Shown: in pieces, positions 25,910-50,805 of the stretch
Numbering within the stretch: the stretch's first letter is position 1
Layout: every line of letters begins with the position of its first letter
Origin: Liolophura sinensis
Taxonomy: Eukaryota > Mollusca > Polyplacophora > Chitonida > Chitonidae
Direction: 5' to 3'
Length of the DNA: 64,000 nucleotides
Assembly (NCBI RefSeq): GCF_032854445.1
Contig: NC_088295.1
Location: 20,819,385-20,883,384 of the forward strand
Program-made: the position numbers and the translations under genes
The notes under the pieces: model-generated
What the model saw: only the letters and a program-made list of their open reading frames with translations
Told to the model about the DNA's origin: nothing
The model's database searches: none

Positions 25910-28770
25910 TGGAGACGTCAGCCTCACCTGATGGTCGTAAAATGCCTTCACGTCACTGAATGTGCAGGGCTACATCTGCCGCTGGATTATCTACAGCTCA
26001 TTCATGTACATAGTAAAGGTACAGATCTATGGCTATTGTTTCCTCCACCCCAAATCTTGGCAGACGTTCAAGGTGATACTCTCGGGTAGGAAGGTTTGTT
26101 AAGGTGCATGCCTTTCAATAGCTGGGTACCGCTACTTAAAGATAGTGGTTGAATCCCGTTTGCGAAATTTACAAGGTTCCCCGGCTTGCATTTGTTCTTG
26201 GGTACTTGCGGCAAAAAGTGGCACCTTTCCGGTACAAAAAAAATTAACAAAGACCACTTCCACTTCCATACGGTGTATATCACATGACATAAGTTGGACA
26301 ATAACTTGTTGCGCTCCAGTTTACTCCATGCATAGCACTGGCCCAGCTCGAGTAAGCGTAAAGTTTTTCAGCAAAGCATTTAACATAGCCCAGACAGCAC
26401 CGTTCACGTAGCTAGAGTTATGTCCGTAACGTACGTCCCACTTAAATTGGTTGTGTCCAGAGAAATTTCCAAGCAGTGAAGTCATTTTTATCAGGCAGTT
26501 GTGATAAAGGAGATTTATTATGTACTTCGTCTCGCATGTGAAAAATTAGACTGCTCGTTAATGCAAAAGATTGTCAGACTTTTGAAAGAAGAAAAGTTAT
26601 GTCAAAATGTCACCTGTCCATACGCGCGTTATCGTAAAAAAAAAAAGAGTATTCGCTTCACTTGTCCTATTTGTAAAGCGATACGTATTCTAGATTGTTG
26701 TTAACTATTTAAACGGTTTCTGCAATCACTTTACTGTTTTTCAAAACGATTGATAGCAAGGTTGAATGAAGTGGAACCATTTCACTAACAACTTCTAAAT
26801 TTGGTACACGGGCTCAGATTAAGGTTTTCCTGGGTAAATTTCAAAAGATTCGGTAAGTGGCAATTATTTGGAAATTTTGAACAGGTTTCCACATTTACTG
26901 GAAATTAGTGGTTCAGCTGGACTTGTTCCAAAAGGATTATAGTATATGCATTTTTCCCAAGATGTTCAGTTAATACTGCAGCCATATTTATGTTGACATA
27001 ATACGATTTACAAATATTTTATTAAAATATGGAAGTAGGAAGATAAGGCGATCTTTTGTTGGTAATGGTTATAAGGATTTCAACTAAGGGGAAAGTTTTG
27101 TAGCAGTTACCATGGAAAGAAGTTTACCAAACGATTTGAAACATAAATGTGTTTGGATATGCTATGAACAGGAGATATAAATCAAAACATGAACTTCTTG
27201 TTCAATCTGTATTCTCGTATTGCTGTCTCGAATGTGACATAAATCTCCAAATATATCAATGTGATGTGAGCTCCCACACCATGAAGTTCACTTCAAAGTA
27301 TGAATGGTTACATGTCAAAAACGTCCATCGGCAACCATGGCATACTTCCTCATGCACTCGATGATGGTTTAGTGGGTCTTGGCCATACCACATGTCTTTC
27401 AAGGAGCAGAACACTATTAACAATGTCGCCCCGTTTCATCTCAAGTTGAAGATCTTGAGGTAACCGCGTGACCTATAACATCCAGTCGGCGATCTGTAGT
27501 GGACGTATCCCAGTTCGTCTCAAATTGCTAACAAAATTTTTTGCTGCAACTGGTTACACCCTCTCCGTCTCATTTTTCAGTACGGGGAGAATATGCTTTG
27601 GTTATGACGCCATCCGACATCCGGGCCCTTATTCCACCGTGGTAACACCTATGTCAAGTAGGCTATCAAAGAAATCAAACACGGCTGGAAAACGTGTGTT
27701 CTGTTGCCAGGTCAGCAGACATGCAAAATAGATGGTGTGATCATCCCAGGCTTTGACACAGGGGACACAAGTTTTTACTTTTCGGTGTTCTGTTGCCAGG
27801 TCAGCAGACATGCAAAATAGATGGTGTGATCATCCCAGGCTTTGACACAGGGGACACAAGTTTTTACTTTTCGGTCACTTAGCAGTTACAGAATAATTTT
27901 CACAGGTTACGTGTGGCCATGCATTTACCAACTTTATCACAGTGTCGTCGCTGCTCTGGTTTTACTCTCCATGCTATAGTCCTTTACATTGAGACATTGA
28001 TCTGCGAAGTGGGGAGATCGATGTTCTTACTTACCAACCATATTTCCCTGCATGAATAACTTTGCTCATGTCATGCACAACGATGCTGTCAAACCAGAGA
28101 CAAACAGCAACGAACCACCCTGGCATAGATCTGTTTTAGAGAGTTTTTATTGACCCTTCCTCTGTCCGTTTGTTCATTTTTAGTGATTTTGCCTTAATTA
28201 CACACCACATACAAGTTGTGAGTTTATTTCCAGCGATGCAACAATGAATTCCAAAGCCTTTCCTGGATACTTTATATACCTGGTTGGGAAATGCTCTTCT
28301 TCTTGCATTCCAGGGTTGTCACATAGATTTGTCTCGTCATAATTATGTAGTTGAATATACTCCACGGCAGAATTCCTGTCAAGGTATCTTCAAGGTTGTC
28401 AAATTTAACAGGTAGCAATAGACTGGGGAGAAACATCGGCTCGTTTTGTCACAAAAATCGGACAAATCGCAGAATAAGAGTGTTAATTTTCATCCTGCCA
28501 TTCACAGGAAGGACTGTACCGGTACTGTAGACCCTAACCATGAGTCTTAAGGAAACCACAATCTCATAGCATTAACAGATGATGTGCAAATGACCTTTCT
28601 CCTTCCATGTAACGCTCTAAGGTAGTTGTCTTGCAGAGTTCTCCGCAGGATGCTATATTGTTTTCGAGGTTTATGTTGGGGTACCCCGTACCACTTCCGG
28701 TTTTCAACCGCTTTCAGAACTGCATGCTTCAACATCTGCTTCATGCAGCGTCATGACGTGAAAATATAGT
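25910..28770. other. No gene recognised
   Basis: The + frame 26501-26704 encodes a lysine-rich peptide with CxxxxCPYA and CPIC cysteine pairs, like a small zinc-binding fragment, but no family is recognised. The 89-bp tandem duplication is in this stretch. Confidence 0.4.
27696..27873. repeat. Perfect 89-bp tandem duplication
   Basis: Two adjacent 89-bp copies starting GTGTTCTGTTGCCAGG (27696 and 27785) appear identical throughout. It is either very recent or an assembly artefact. Confidence 0.9.
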
Positions 28771-28773
28771 TTT

Positions 28774-29095
28774 AGGTATTTATTGATTAGACTGCATGGT
28801 GTTTTATGCCGTACAAAAATATTTCACTTATACGACGGCCAGCATTGCGATTGGAGGAAACCGGGCGGAGCCAGGGGGAAACCCGCAGCATGCATCCGCA
28901 TGTAGGTTGCTGACAGACTTTGACACATCCGACAGGAGAGGAAGCCTGCATGAGCTGGACTTGAACTCACAACGATCGGATTGGTGAGAGGCAAGAATGT
29001 TTCGCTTATACGACGGCGGCCAGCATTATGGTAGAAGGAAACCGGGCAGAGCCCTGCGGAAACCCACGACCATCCATAGGTTGCTGCCTATAATA
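28774..29095 (-). mobile_element. Two tandem family A SINE copies
   Basis: A nearly full copy (28774-28992), from the reversed tail TTTTATGCCGTAC to TTGGTGAGAGGC, is followed immediately by a second, truncated copy (28995-29095) that restarts at TTCGCTTATACGACGGCGGCC. They lie about 500 bp before the MOSMO start codon. Confidence 0.8.
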
Positions 29096-29621
29096 AATTT
29101 AAAGGTTTTTAACCATATAAGCAATATACTAGTTCCTTACGCCCGGTTCATTCCCACAATAATGCCGGCCGCGGGAGTTTGTTCAACCCTACAGTTAATT
29201 ACTCCCGAATCTGTGGAACACACGGTATATATCTGGTTATAGCTGAATAAAAATCTATGATGCATAATTCCAAAGTCGGCCTATTACATTAAAAAAAGCA
29301 AAGGAAGAAATGGGCCATAATAAACAATTGCTATTTACATATACATGTCAAGAAATAACGTTTGATAAAAGGAATATGTATAAAGAAGAATTGCAAGCTG
29401 AGAAGAGCAAGTAAACAGTTACAAAATAAGCAACTACACAATGGTTACTTCCCCTGGTACACATTATTTACAGGGGGCGCTGTCGTTGGATTAGGAGTTG
29501 GAAAAAAGAAGCAACCTGCTGATACAGCGAAGACCACCTTTTCGGTGTTGTTAAATTTTATGCGTAGACAAACCTGTACCCTATCCAAAGCGATGTAATC
29601 TGGGTTGATGTAGAGCCAGTC

Positions 29622-29724
29622 ATGGATAAGCTCAGTATTATATCGGGGGCACTGTTCTTTGCCGCCGACCTTTTCGCTGTGGCGAGTTTGGCGATGCCCA
29701 ACTGGATAGTGTCGGACATCGGGG
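29622..29724 (+). CDS. MOSMO: MOSMO coding exon 1
   Basis: This exon encodes residues 1-34 plus the first base of codon 35, including the whole first membrane segment. It ends at a GGG|GTAAGA donor. Confidence 0.93.
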
Positions 29725-32700
29725 GTAAGACACCAGCGTTTACATGCAACTTTATGAAGATCAGGCTTCAATGTCTTGTTAATACCCCTAACTCTAACTC
29801 TTAGCCTAGGGCAAGGGTGTATAATTGTTAACCATGAGATCTTGTCAGAGTTTCAAATGTGTGAAAAAAATAAATAGTAACCTGCACAATCTGTGTAAGT
29901 AGACCACTGATTAACTGGTGAAATGTTCCTAAGTTTACTTATTTATTTCATTTAATTGGTGATTTATGCCGTACTGAGGAATATTTCACTTATACGATGG
30001 CGGCCAGCAATATGACAGGGGGAAACCGAGCAGAGCCCTGGGGAAGCCTACGATCATCCGCAGGTTGTCGCCAGATCTTTCTGCGTACGGCTGGAGAGGA
30101 AGCCAGAAAGAGCTGGTCTTACCTAAGTTTATATAAGTTTAACTGAATGTAGAGTGCCAACCAGTGTTGTATATGTACTAGCATTGATACGTCTTGAACT
30201 GTTGATATATCAGTATTTTACTCCTGGGAAAGGTATATCGGTTTGATCAGATTGTTAGATTGAACATACACTTCAGTAAAAAGGAAAGTAGGCCGACATA
30301 TGTCTAGTCTGAGTACACTGAGTGTTGGTTGAGAAATATTCAAATACGCCATATTCATATAGGTTGCGCAGCCATGAATATGACATATCCTAATATTTCT
30401 CAACCAACAGTCAGTATATTCAGACTAACATAGGTCAATCTGTAGGCTCTACTGCTTTATTTTAATTATGTTATGCTATCAATGCAGTGCGTGATATAAA
30501 GGTAACACCGGTTATTACCATTTACATTTGTAACACATCATGAAAGTGAACAGAGTATTCTAAAATGTGCTCCATATATGGTATGTATTGATTGACTTAC
30601 TTGAATCTACCTTAGGTCTCAGCTAGTGGTGAAAATGCAGAACAAGTAGTCTCAAAAGATAGTTGATTCTAAACCCAACAAAGTCACCCTGTCTGCCTGG
30701 ATGCTGCTTTGCAGGGTGCATGTTGGAGTAGCTTAAATGCAAGTCTGGTATCTGCTTTTAATTGTCACATATACTTGACATAAAAGATACGTAAATGTAA
30801 CAGGGTTACACAGCTCATACTTATTTTTACGAGTGATTTACTGTAGCACAGGCTAGTACGGTTTCAAAGGTTAGTGGTTCAAAGTTGGTACGTGGATAGG
30901 GTCACTCCACCACACCTATTGGTCTATGTTTGTTGAAGTTAACTTTCAAAACAGTATTGATACCAGAAATGATATAACAGAGACATATCTGCTGCTATTG
31001 TACCCCTTTGGTCATACTCAGTTGACGATTTCCGCCTGCCCAATACTGTCAAAATAGCAGTTAGTAAATGCTTAGAAGATTCTTGCCTAGAGGTATAGCA
31101 ATATGATAAGTGAGGTGACTTTATTTTAAATAATTAGTGCTGCATGTTTAGGTCCAAATCATCTTGTCCTTTTGATGTTTCAAGGAAATGAAAAGGTCAG
31201 ACTGCTTGATATGCAGTTGCATCCCTCTTCAGTTTGTTGTTGTTATTGAATGGTTACACCGTCTAGGACTGGGACACTGAGACACTTGAGGTGATTGTTC
31301 AATGTTAACATCAAGCTGGGGATCCTCAGTATTCCATTTGATACCACATGTAAGGCTTACATAAAGTTCATTGGAGATCACTTGTGTAATGATAATTGAT
31401 CCTTTTTAATAGTCCTTGTTCGTTCCCACATAAGTTAAGCTTTTTTATATAACCCCCGCTCAAAGGTAGTTGTGACAAGTTTGTCAGACAGTAAACACAG
31501 TTGTCTTCAATTCACTTCACTTACTTGTTAACTTGGTTGACTCAAGACTACACTTTGTACATTCTCTGTAGGCTCAACAGTCTTCACAACGTTTTTTTGC
31601 CTGTAACCACTTACGGTACATATTCTTGACCTTTACACCATTGCTATTAAGTTATATTTAAAATGAAATTTAATTCAGCCACTTACATGTACTTTTCAGT
31701 TTGGGCCATATTATCTACTTCACTCTGGTTTTCTACATCCATAAAACTGACAGCCATTGTATACATTGTAATTAAGTGAAATAATAAGCAGTGGTATTCC
31801 ACAATTAAACAGACATAAAATTATAACTGCAATTGGTGCTGTACCAGTATTTCTAACTGGACTCGTACTACACATGTATATCTTGTTGTGTATGGTTTTT
31901 CAGAATCACATAAGACTATTTTAAGACAATTCATTGATCAGGTCTACATAGACAACAAACACAATGTACATGTATATCCATCTATTGCCATGGCTGAATT
32001 CACAATGCATATGGATAAGAATTCAGAGAAAACTGATCCAGTAAGCCACACCCACAGCTTAACTGGGGTAGACTCAGACTTGCCAGCCATACACTGAGTA
32101 GTTATTTATTTTCATTCATGTACATTATTATATCTTCCTCAAAGATATATTTCTTGTGTTCTAATTTTAATTGATAATTTGTAAATTATTGTACTTCAGT
32201 CCTGCAGTATTAATTACACTAATGATAAACTACAATTTTAATTTCTTGTCTTTATACTACCTTGTTTTGGTTTTAGGCACAACTCACATTGGATTACTGC
32301 AGACATGCTTGACTATATATGGACGCTCAAAAATATGTTTTTCTCCGGAGCCAGTGAGAGGAGAATGGCTATTGACTTTCATCTGCATTGTGTTTGGGAT
32401 TGTGTGTATCAATGTGACTCTGATATTGCTGGCTGTGTCATACTGGAGATACAGGGTGATGAGATTTGCCCGATGGCTTGGCTTTGTGGCAAGTATGTTG
32501 ACAAAATTAAGTTTCTTTCTATATGTTAGATTCTTAATACATACAGTGGAGCTACATGTAGGTTTAGATGGCTTCAAATCAATTACAGATGGAACTTCAT
32601 ATTAAAAAGAAAGATAAAATAGTTACAACTGTTACGTTATCAAAAAATGTCAGTGCAAAAAATGAGAGTAAATTTGATCTCTCCAAAGAAACGTATGGGT

Positions 32701-33284
32701 AAGAGAACATAATCAAGTTCCAAGTCATGGAAAATTATAGGAATAGTTATGGATCAGTGGGTTATCATTAATACTCTAAACTTCTTAAATATTCAAAAAG
32801 GTTTTAATCGACATTGTCACAGTCTCCCAGCAGGAAGTGCCCAACTTGAGTTGTCATAGGGAAAATAACAATATTGGGACAATATGATGAACCTAACATC
32901 ATGTTAGTCCCGATAGTTTACATATGTACGCAGTCGTGCATATGAGCATTTGTGATGTCACTTCTTGTGTTTGACAGCTCAGTCACATATATTAGTGTAT
33001 TTGTGTGTTGAGTTTCAAACTGATGAAAGAAAATGTTTAAAATTTATCCATTTGTATTTATGTAGTAATATATTTTTTGTTCATCTTCCTTCACAGTGAT
33101 ATTATTTTGCCTGGCAGCTGTGATATTCCCCGTGGGATTTGATATGGACCAGATAGGAGGAGAAGCATATCAGTTGCCACCTAATTTCCAAGTTGGCATA
33201 TCCTACATTTTCTTTGTTCTTGCCTTGTGGATTACTGTGATATCAGAACTGTTTGCTGGGAAAGTATGTTTGCCTCACTTCTAA
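29622..33284 (+). CDS. MOSMO: MOSMO, modulator of Smoothened (three coding exons, complete)
   Basis: Coding exons are 29622-29724, 32277-32492 and 33097-33284, joined in phase 1 at both junctions, with GT donors and AG acceptors. The product is 168 aa (human MOSMO/C16orf52 is about 167). Four hydrophobic segments are visible at about residues 4-24, 66-90, 105-121 and 138-157. Family landmarks recognised from the human protein are the MDKL...SG start, the NW after the first membrane segment (residues 27-28), ARW at 99-101, MILFC at 107-111 and the C-terminal LFAGKVCLP (158-166). In vertebrates MOSMO works with the MEGF8-MGRN1 ubiquitin ligase to lower surface Smoothened and dampen Hedgehog signalling. 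The start codon is the first ATG giving the conserved N-terminus. The 3' end faces the 3' end of ACO2. Intron 1 carries a SINE and a foldback element. Identity is from recalled family sequence, not a search. Confidence 0.95.
29936..30125 (-). mobile_element. Family A SINE, truncated, in MOSMO intron 1
   Basis: The reversed tail and body are readable (TTATGCCGTACTGAGGAATA, GCGGCCAGCAATATG, GAGAGGAAGCC). The tRNA-like head is missing. Confidence 0.75.
30295..30436. repeat. Long foldback (inverted repeat) in MOSMO intron 1
   Basis: Arms 30295-30358 and 30374-30436 are inverse complements with a few mismatches, around a core GTTGGTTGAGAAATATT / AATATTTCTCAACCAAC, with a 15-nt loop. It is either a small foldback MITE or, if transcribed, a long hairpin RNA. 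Confidence 0.85.
32277..32492 (+). CDS. MOSMO: MOSMO coding exon 2
   Basis: The exon starts after a pyrimidine-rich GGTTTTAG acceptor and ends at a GCAA|GTATGT donor. It encodes residues 35-106: the extracellular loop with cysteines 45 and 55, the second membrane segment, and the basic stretch with ARW at 99-101 leading into segment three. Confidence 0.95.
33097..33284 (+). CDS. MOSMO: MOSMO coding exon 3 (last)
   Basis: The exon starts after a TTCACAG acceptor, which completes the ATG of the MILFC motif. It encodes membrane segments three and four and the conserved LFAGKVCLP tail, ending HF before TAA. Confidence 0.95.
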
Positions 33285-36200
33285 AATACAACCTCTGTGC
33301 CAAGACAGAAAGTGCATTGTGATTGCTATATTAGAACATTGATGACTGTTTTAGCCTTTAATTCTCAGATGGTTTGAACAGACAACACTAGAGGTCATTG
33401 GATCTCAACTACATGTAGTCACTGCTAACCTGTTTCACCTAAGTTAAGTGGCATAGGAAACTGCTGATGTGCAAATATCAGCATTAGGTCTACTACATGT
33501 AGGTACTGTTACACATTCTTTACTGGTGTCAGTCAGCCCAGGCTGTTGTTATCAAGGGAATATCAGATATTTACTAGTCAGACTTTCCTGTAAGCTAGTT
33601 TTGCCGAGGATGACTTTCATGGTGTTGGAATTGAAGAGGAAAAGCAAGACAGTGCCATGGCTGCTTAAAGAGAAAATTTTGTCTGTGCGTGAATGCTATA
33701 AAGTCCTTCGACTGCTTTTCATGGTTTGCATTAATAATTCATGTTCATTGTTCATGTCATTCATGCTTTAAGCGTCAAGTCTAATCTAAAATACCAGTAC
33801 ACATGAAAAAAAGGATGCTGTGAAAAGTAGCTTTAGACTAGTAATGTAAACATAATTAAATAGGTATAAAATGTACACTGCATTATTTTCAGTGTGTGTT
33901 GTATGGCTGTGTCTGTTACAGATTGGGTTCATACAGGTATATTGCCATCAGGTTACTCATTTCCATTCAGGTTATTGTGATTAATGTTGTGAAGTCCAAG
34001 TCCATTGTCCAGTATATGAAGTACTTGCACAAGGTAATGCTGCAGCCTTATTATTCTTGATCTACTTAACATTCTGTACACTCACAGAATTTGTGAAATC
34101 ACATGTAGAAGGAGTCAATTATTAGAGCTAAGTAGAATCGGTTTGAATGGTATAGTTTGATCTTCAGACAGATTGGACCCTGTGGATTCGGTTCGGCTAT
34201 GACCTGAAAGTATCCAAAAAGTTTGGCTTAACCATTGCACTTGTCTGGTAACTACATGATTAACTGATTTCTCTCTTAGTGCTGATTAGAATAAGTCTTT
34301 GTAGTCTCAGAAATGTCTTAGTTTTTTATTAATCAGTTTCATTTCTTGTGGTTTTTATACTGTTAGCAATCAAATTGTTGCAGGGTGTGTATTTGGTTAC
34401 CCGTCCAAGAAAATGTGCATTTTCTGATAAATATGATAATCTGACATACATCCCATTACTATTGATTTGATGATCTCTTACTTCAGTCAGGAACTGCAAT
34501 ACTGTATCCGTCTTGTGAGGGTTTGCACAAAGTAAAAATGAAATGAGTTGACACATTAAAGAATTTGGCAGCCTGGAATAAAGTTCCCTTAGCTTCAGGT
34601 AATGGTAACTGCCATGACAACGCATGTGTTATTGTGATAATTATGGTAGTTTTGAGCTAAGGGAATATTGTATCTTATGTTTGGAAACTCTGTTCATCCT
34701 TATTGTGGTGTATTTCCAGAAGAGAATATTAAGTCATACAAGGCTAGTTAAAAGTGCATCTTATGACTGCATTTTGTCATAATTTACAAGAATTTATGCT
34801 ACAGGTGTTTATGTGTAGATCATTTCAAGGACCACAACTACTTTGCAGAAAATGGAGAAAGCTGCCTTTAAAGTCATTCCAGCTGTTCGGAAGATATGGA
34901 TGTGGTCAAGTATATATACAGTATGCGAAAGAATGTTTGTATAAAGCCAGGTTTGTGTACTGTATTGAAAAGTACTGGTATAAATGGTTTACTGCAAAAC
35001 ACATCATGTGATCATTGTAAACTGGTCTATGTATTGAATATTTGATGTGTACATTAGTGCTACACAGTTGACTGAACTGTAATGTAGTGTACACTACCAA
35101 TTATTTCAGTGCAAAGATTTCATTCTTCGTAGAATTAAAGTGGAGCATGTGTCCATGTAAACTAAGGATTTCTGTTCATTTGTGTATATTTGCTATTACA
35201 GAAATGAATAAATAGTACCCATGACAAGAGAAAATAGTAAATATATTTCTGACCAATGTGTTATTTGTTGTTTTTGCCTTGTCTTTGTTTTACAGCAGTT
35301 AATAAGTACTGCTTGGTTGATGAGGGAGCCTATTGTGTCCTGCCTGGGGCTATTGTATATTGTATATACTAGTCTCAGGTTCTGCCGAGACTGTTAGGCT
35401 CATAGTGAGAACCTTGAGGGTGGGTTTTACAAAGCAGTTATACATGTACCTTGTGCCAGGACGATGTAAGGGGTATATCAACCTGGTTATACATGTACAA
35501 AAAGCATGCAATATATATCATGGCCACTAGACAACATTTCCTGAGTTACAGAAACAGTAACATAATGGATTAGGTTTGCCATGCTCCAAGAATTTGTCAC
35601 TTATGGAATGGTCATCATTAACTGGTACTAGGGTGGAGAAAACCTACAATAAATTACTGGTCAACTTAACCATGTGACGTACAGATGTGCACATCATATT
35701 TGATAAAAACAACGAAGCTTACACAGTGCAAGCCGTCACACAAGCACGGATGTCTGTTTTCCACCAAGGCCCCACCAACAATAGAATTTCACAATGCAGG
35801 TACCACACCTGTCCTTAAAATTCCAAAGAACATAAACTTTGTTTGACAGGTTCTTACAAAACAGAACCAAACAGATCAAGCAAACGTGCTGGATAGGTTT
35901 ATTTTCAGCAAATGTGGCTACTGGTTTTGACTTCGAATAATAATGAGGTGAGATATAATTAAGGTGTCACAATCGTACAAGCTTTACAAAGTGTTGCCTT
36001 AGGAGAACTTACAAAACCAGTAAAAAGTAGCCTCAAGTGGGACATCATGTAATTTATCACTGATCTTGCCAGAGGAGCCCTATGTCACGGAATTCAGAAG
36101 CAAAAGGATGGAGGCCTCTTGGCTCAAGTTGATTAAGTACCATATGTTTTTAAATTGATTTGCAATGGTAGTTACAAACAACTTTCTGCAAGCAGCCCCA

Positions 36201-36891
36201 GGGCCTATTCCTCTCAAATCATACACAACCTATGTGACCAAAAGTCAGGAGACAAGTTTTTGTGTGAACAAGGTGTAAATCAGTTTTATTCACCTCAGGA
36301 TTATTTACAGGATCCTATGACAAATATGTACATGTATAGCAGCCAGTTAAAGACCAAGTAAATCTGAAATGATAAGACCTGTACCCTTCCAGTTGTGGGC
36401 TCCTGAGTATGAAAGGCAGCTGTGTATAAAGTCATCATTGCTAAAAATACTTGTAAATACTGTTTACACAGAACTAGTTGACACAACAACACATACTACA
36501 TATTTGATTTGAAGTTACCCATGAGTTTCTGATTAATCAAATTTTCATATTGCATTGATACAAAATTCACACACATCCACACTATTAAGTACACGCTACC
36601 ATGACTGCAGTCTTTGTCTTCATAGGATGATGACGAATCTACATAAATTCTGGATGAGCTATATAATCTTTAAAAATCTCTACAGGATCACAGATGCTAC
36701 ACCTCTCTTTTCTCATCATTTTTTTTTTTTTGTACTCTTTCAACAACCTTTCTATAAATTCGAAGCTTAGCTCAGATGAAACTGAAGTGTAAAACTGCTG
36801 CTTAAATTATTTTCAAGTACTGTGAACTGTTTTAAAGGGACGAAAAAAAGAAAAGCAGCACGAAATATTTCCTAAAAATTTCCTACAAGTT
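33285..36891. other. Convergent intergenic region (3' ends of MOSMO and ACO2)
   Basis: This presumably contains both 3' UTRs. On the - strand an AATAAA (complement of 36284-36289) could end the ACO2 transcript about 600 nt after its stop. A + strand frame near 35690-35810 reads protein-like but breaks quickly and is not assigned. Confidence 0.4.
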
Positions 36892-49779
<12,888 letters not shown>

Positions 49780-49980
49780 TTTCTTGATCTTGTCGGCCAC
49801 AGAGGATTCGTGACGTCACAGTCAGGACAAGGGCGAATAACTCTAAAGGACAAAATGAACAGATGTTCGAGTGCTCCCGCTGTGGGCTCAGTAATAAATC
49901 ATGAAATTTCCTGGACAGCGAATATATATACACGCTAACAAACCGACGATTGGCTAGGCGTCACGCGGCCGTGACGCAAC
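49780..49980 (-). promoter_or_regulatory. Putative ACO2 promoter and 5' leader
   Basis: Read on the - strand, this interval has a CCAAT box (complement of 49949-49953) and a TATATATA stretch (49922-49930). An inverted repeat GCGTCACG-4 nt-CGTGACGC lies at 49958-49977, and a perfect palindromic CRE-like GTGACGTCAC at 49810-49819, 31 nt before the ATG. If the TATA stretch is used, transcription would start near 49,890-49,900 and the CRE would lie in the leader. I saw no CAGUGN-loop iron-responsive element like that of vertebrate ACO2 leaders. Factor assignment is inference from motifs. Confidence 0.4.
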
Positions 49981-50252
49981 ATACTAAGTGACTTACAAGT
50001 CCACCTGAATCCCCACCAAGCTGATAATGTCACATGTACCTAAGCAACTCCTTTTATCAAGTGGTTCAGCCGGATTGTAGTTATGCTGGCTAACACAGCT
50101 GTCGGGATACCGCAATCTAGGTTCAGATTATTATTTGCGGATAAAAGAACAGGAACCGCCGCAAGTAAGATCTTGACTTTGGGGAAGTTATCCCACACAC
50201 GTGACCAGGTTATTCACAATACTCACTACATGCTTATATTCTACAATATATT

Positions 50253-50253
<1 letters not shown>

Positions 50254-50284
<31 letters not shown>
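50254..50284. repeat. (TA)n microsatellite
   Basis: A run of about 13-14 TA dinucleotides lies about 475 bp upstream of the ACO2 start codon. A less regular AT-rich run is at 59012-59048 in a VPS35L intron. Confidence 0.9.
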
Positions 50285-50584
50285 CCTACCCGTGTGTCAT
50301 ATATAGCTCTGAGGTTGGGTCAGTTATAGCAAAAATCTAGGGCTAGACTTAGAATTGCTAGGTCAGTTGCTGGTAGGCCTACAATATTATTCAGCTGCCC
50401 CTTAACCTGGACAAACTGCATAGTTTAAATAACGATATTTTTTTTTACTGGCATACCGTAATAAATCTGTTCTGATGCTGCAAAACATTCTGAATACAAA
50501 CTTGATATCCTGTTACGTATCACTTGCATTTATTGTATGAGAATTTAGCTAGGACAGAGTAATGCCTGCTGATTTCAATGAAAT

Positions 50585-50805
50585 ATATTTTATTTATTTG
50601 ATTTGTGTTTTACGCCATACTAAAGAACATTTCACTTAAACAATGGCGGTCAGCATTATGGTGGGGTGAACCGAGCAGAGCACAGGGAAAACACACAACT
50701 GTTTACACACATAGGTCACAAGGCATTGAAATATTGCTGGCCCAGTTTATTTATTTACTTATCAGATTGTTGCTTAATGCCATACTGAAGGATTTTTCAC
50801 CGACT
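50585..50805 (-). mobile_element. Two family A SINE fragments upstream of ACO2
   Basis: The first fragment (50585-50705) retains the tail TTTTACGCCATACTAAAGAA and part of the body. The second (about 50745-50805) retains only TGCCATACTGAAGGATTTTT. Confidence 0.65.

Noticed and set aside
35690-36110. Protein-like + strand stretch that might be a retroelement remnant
   Set aside because: Several stops and no recognisable motif; insufficient to name.
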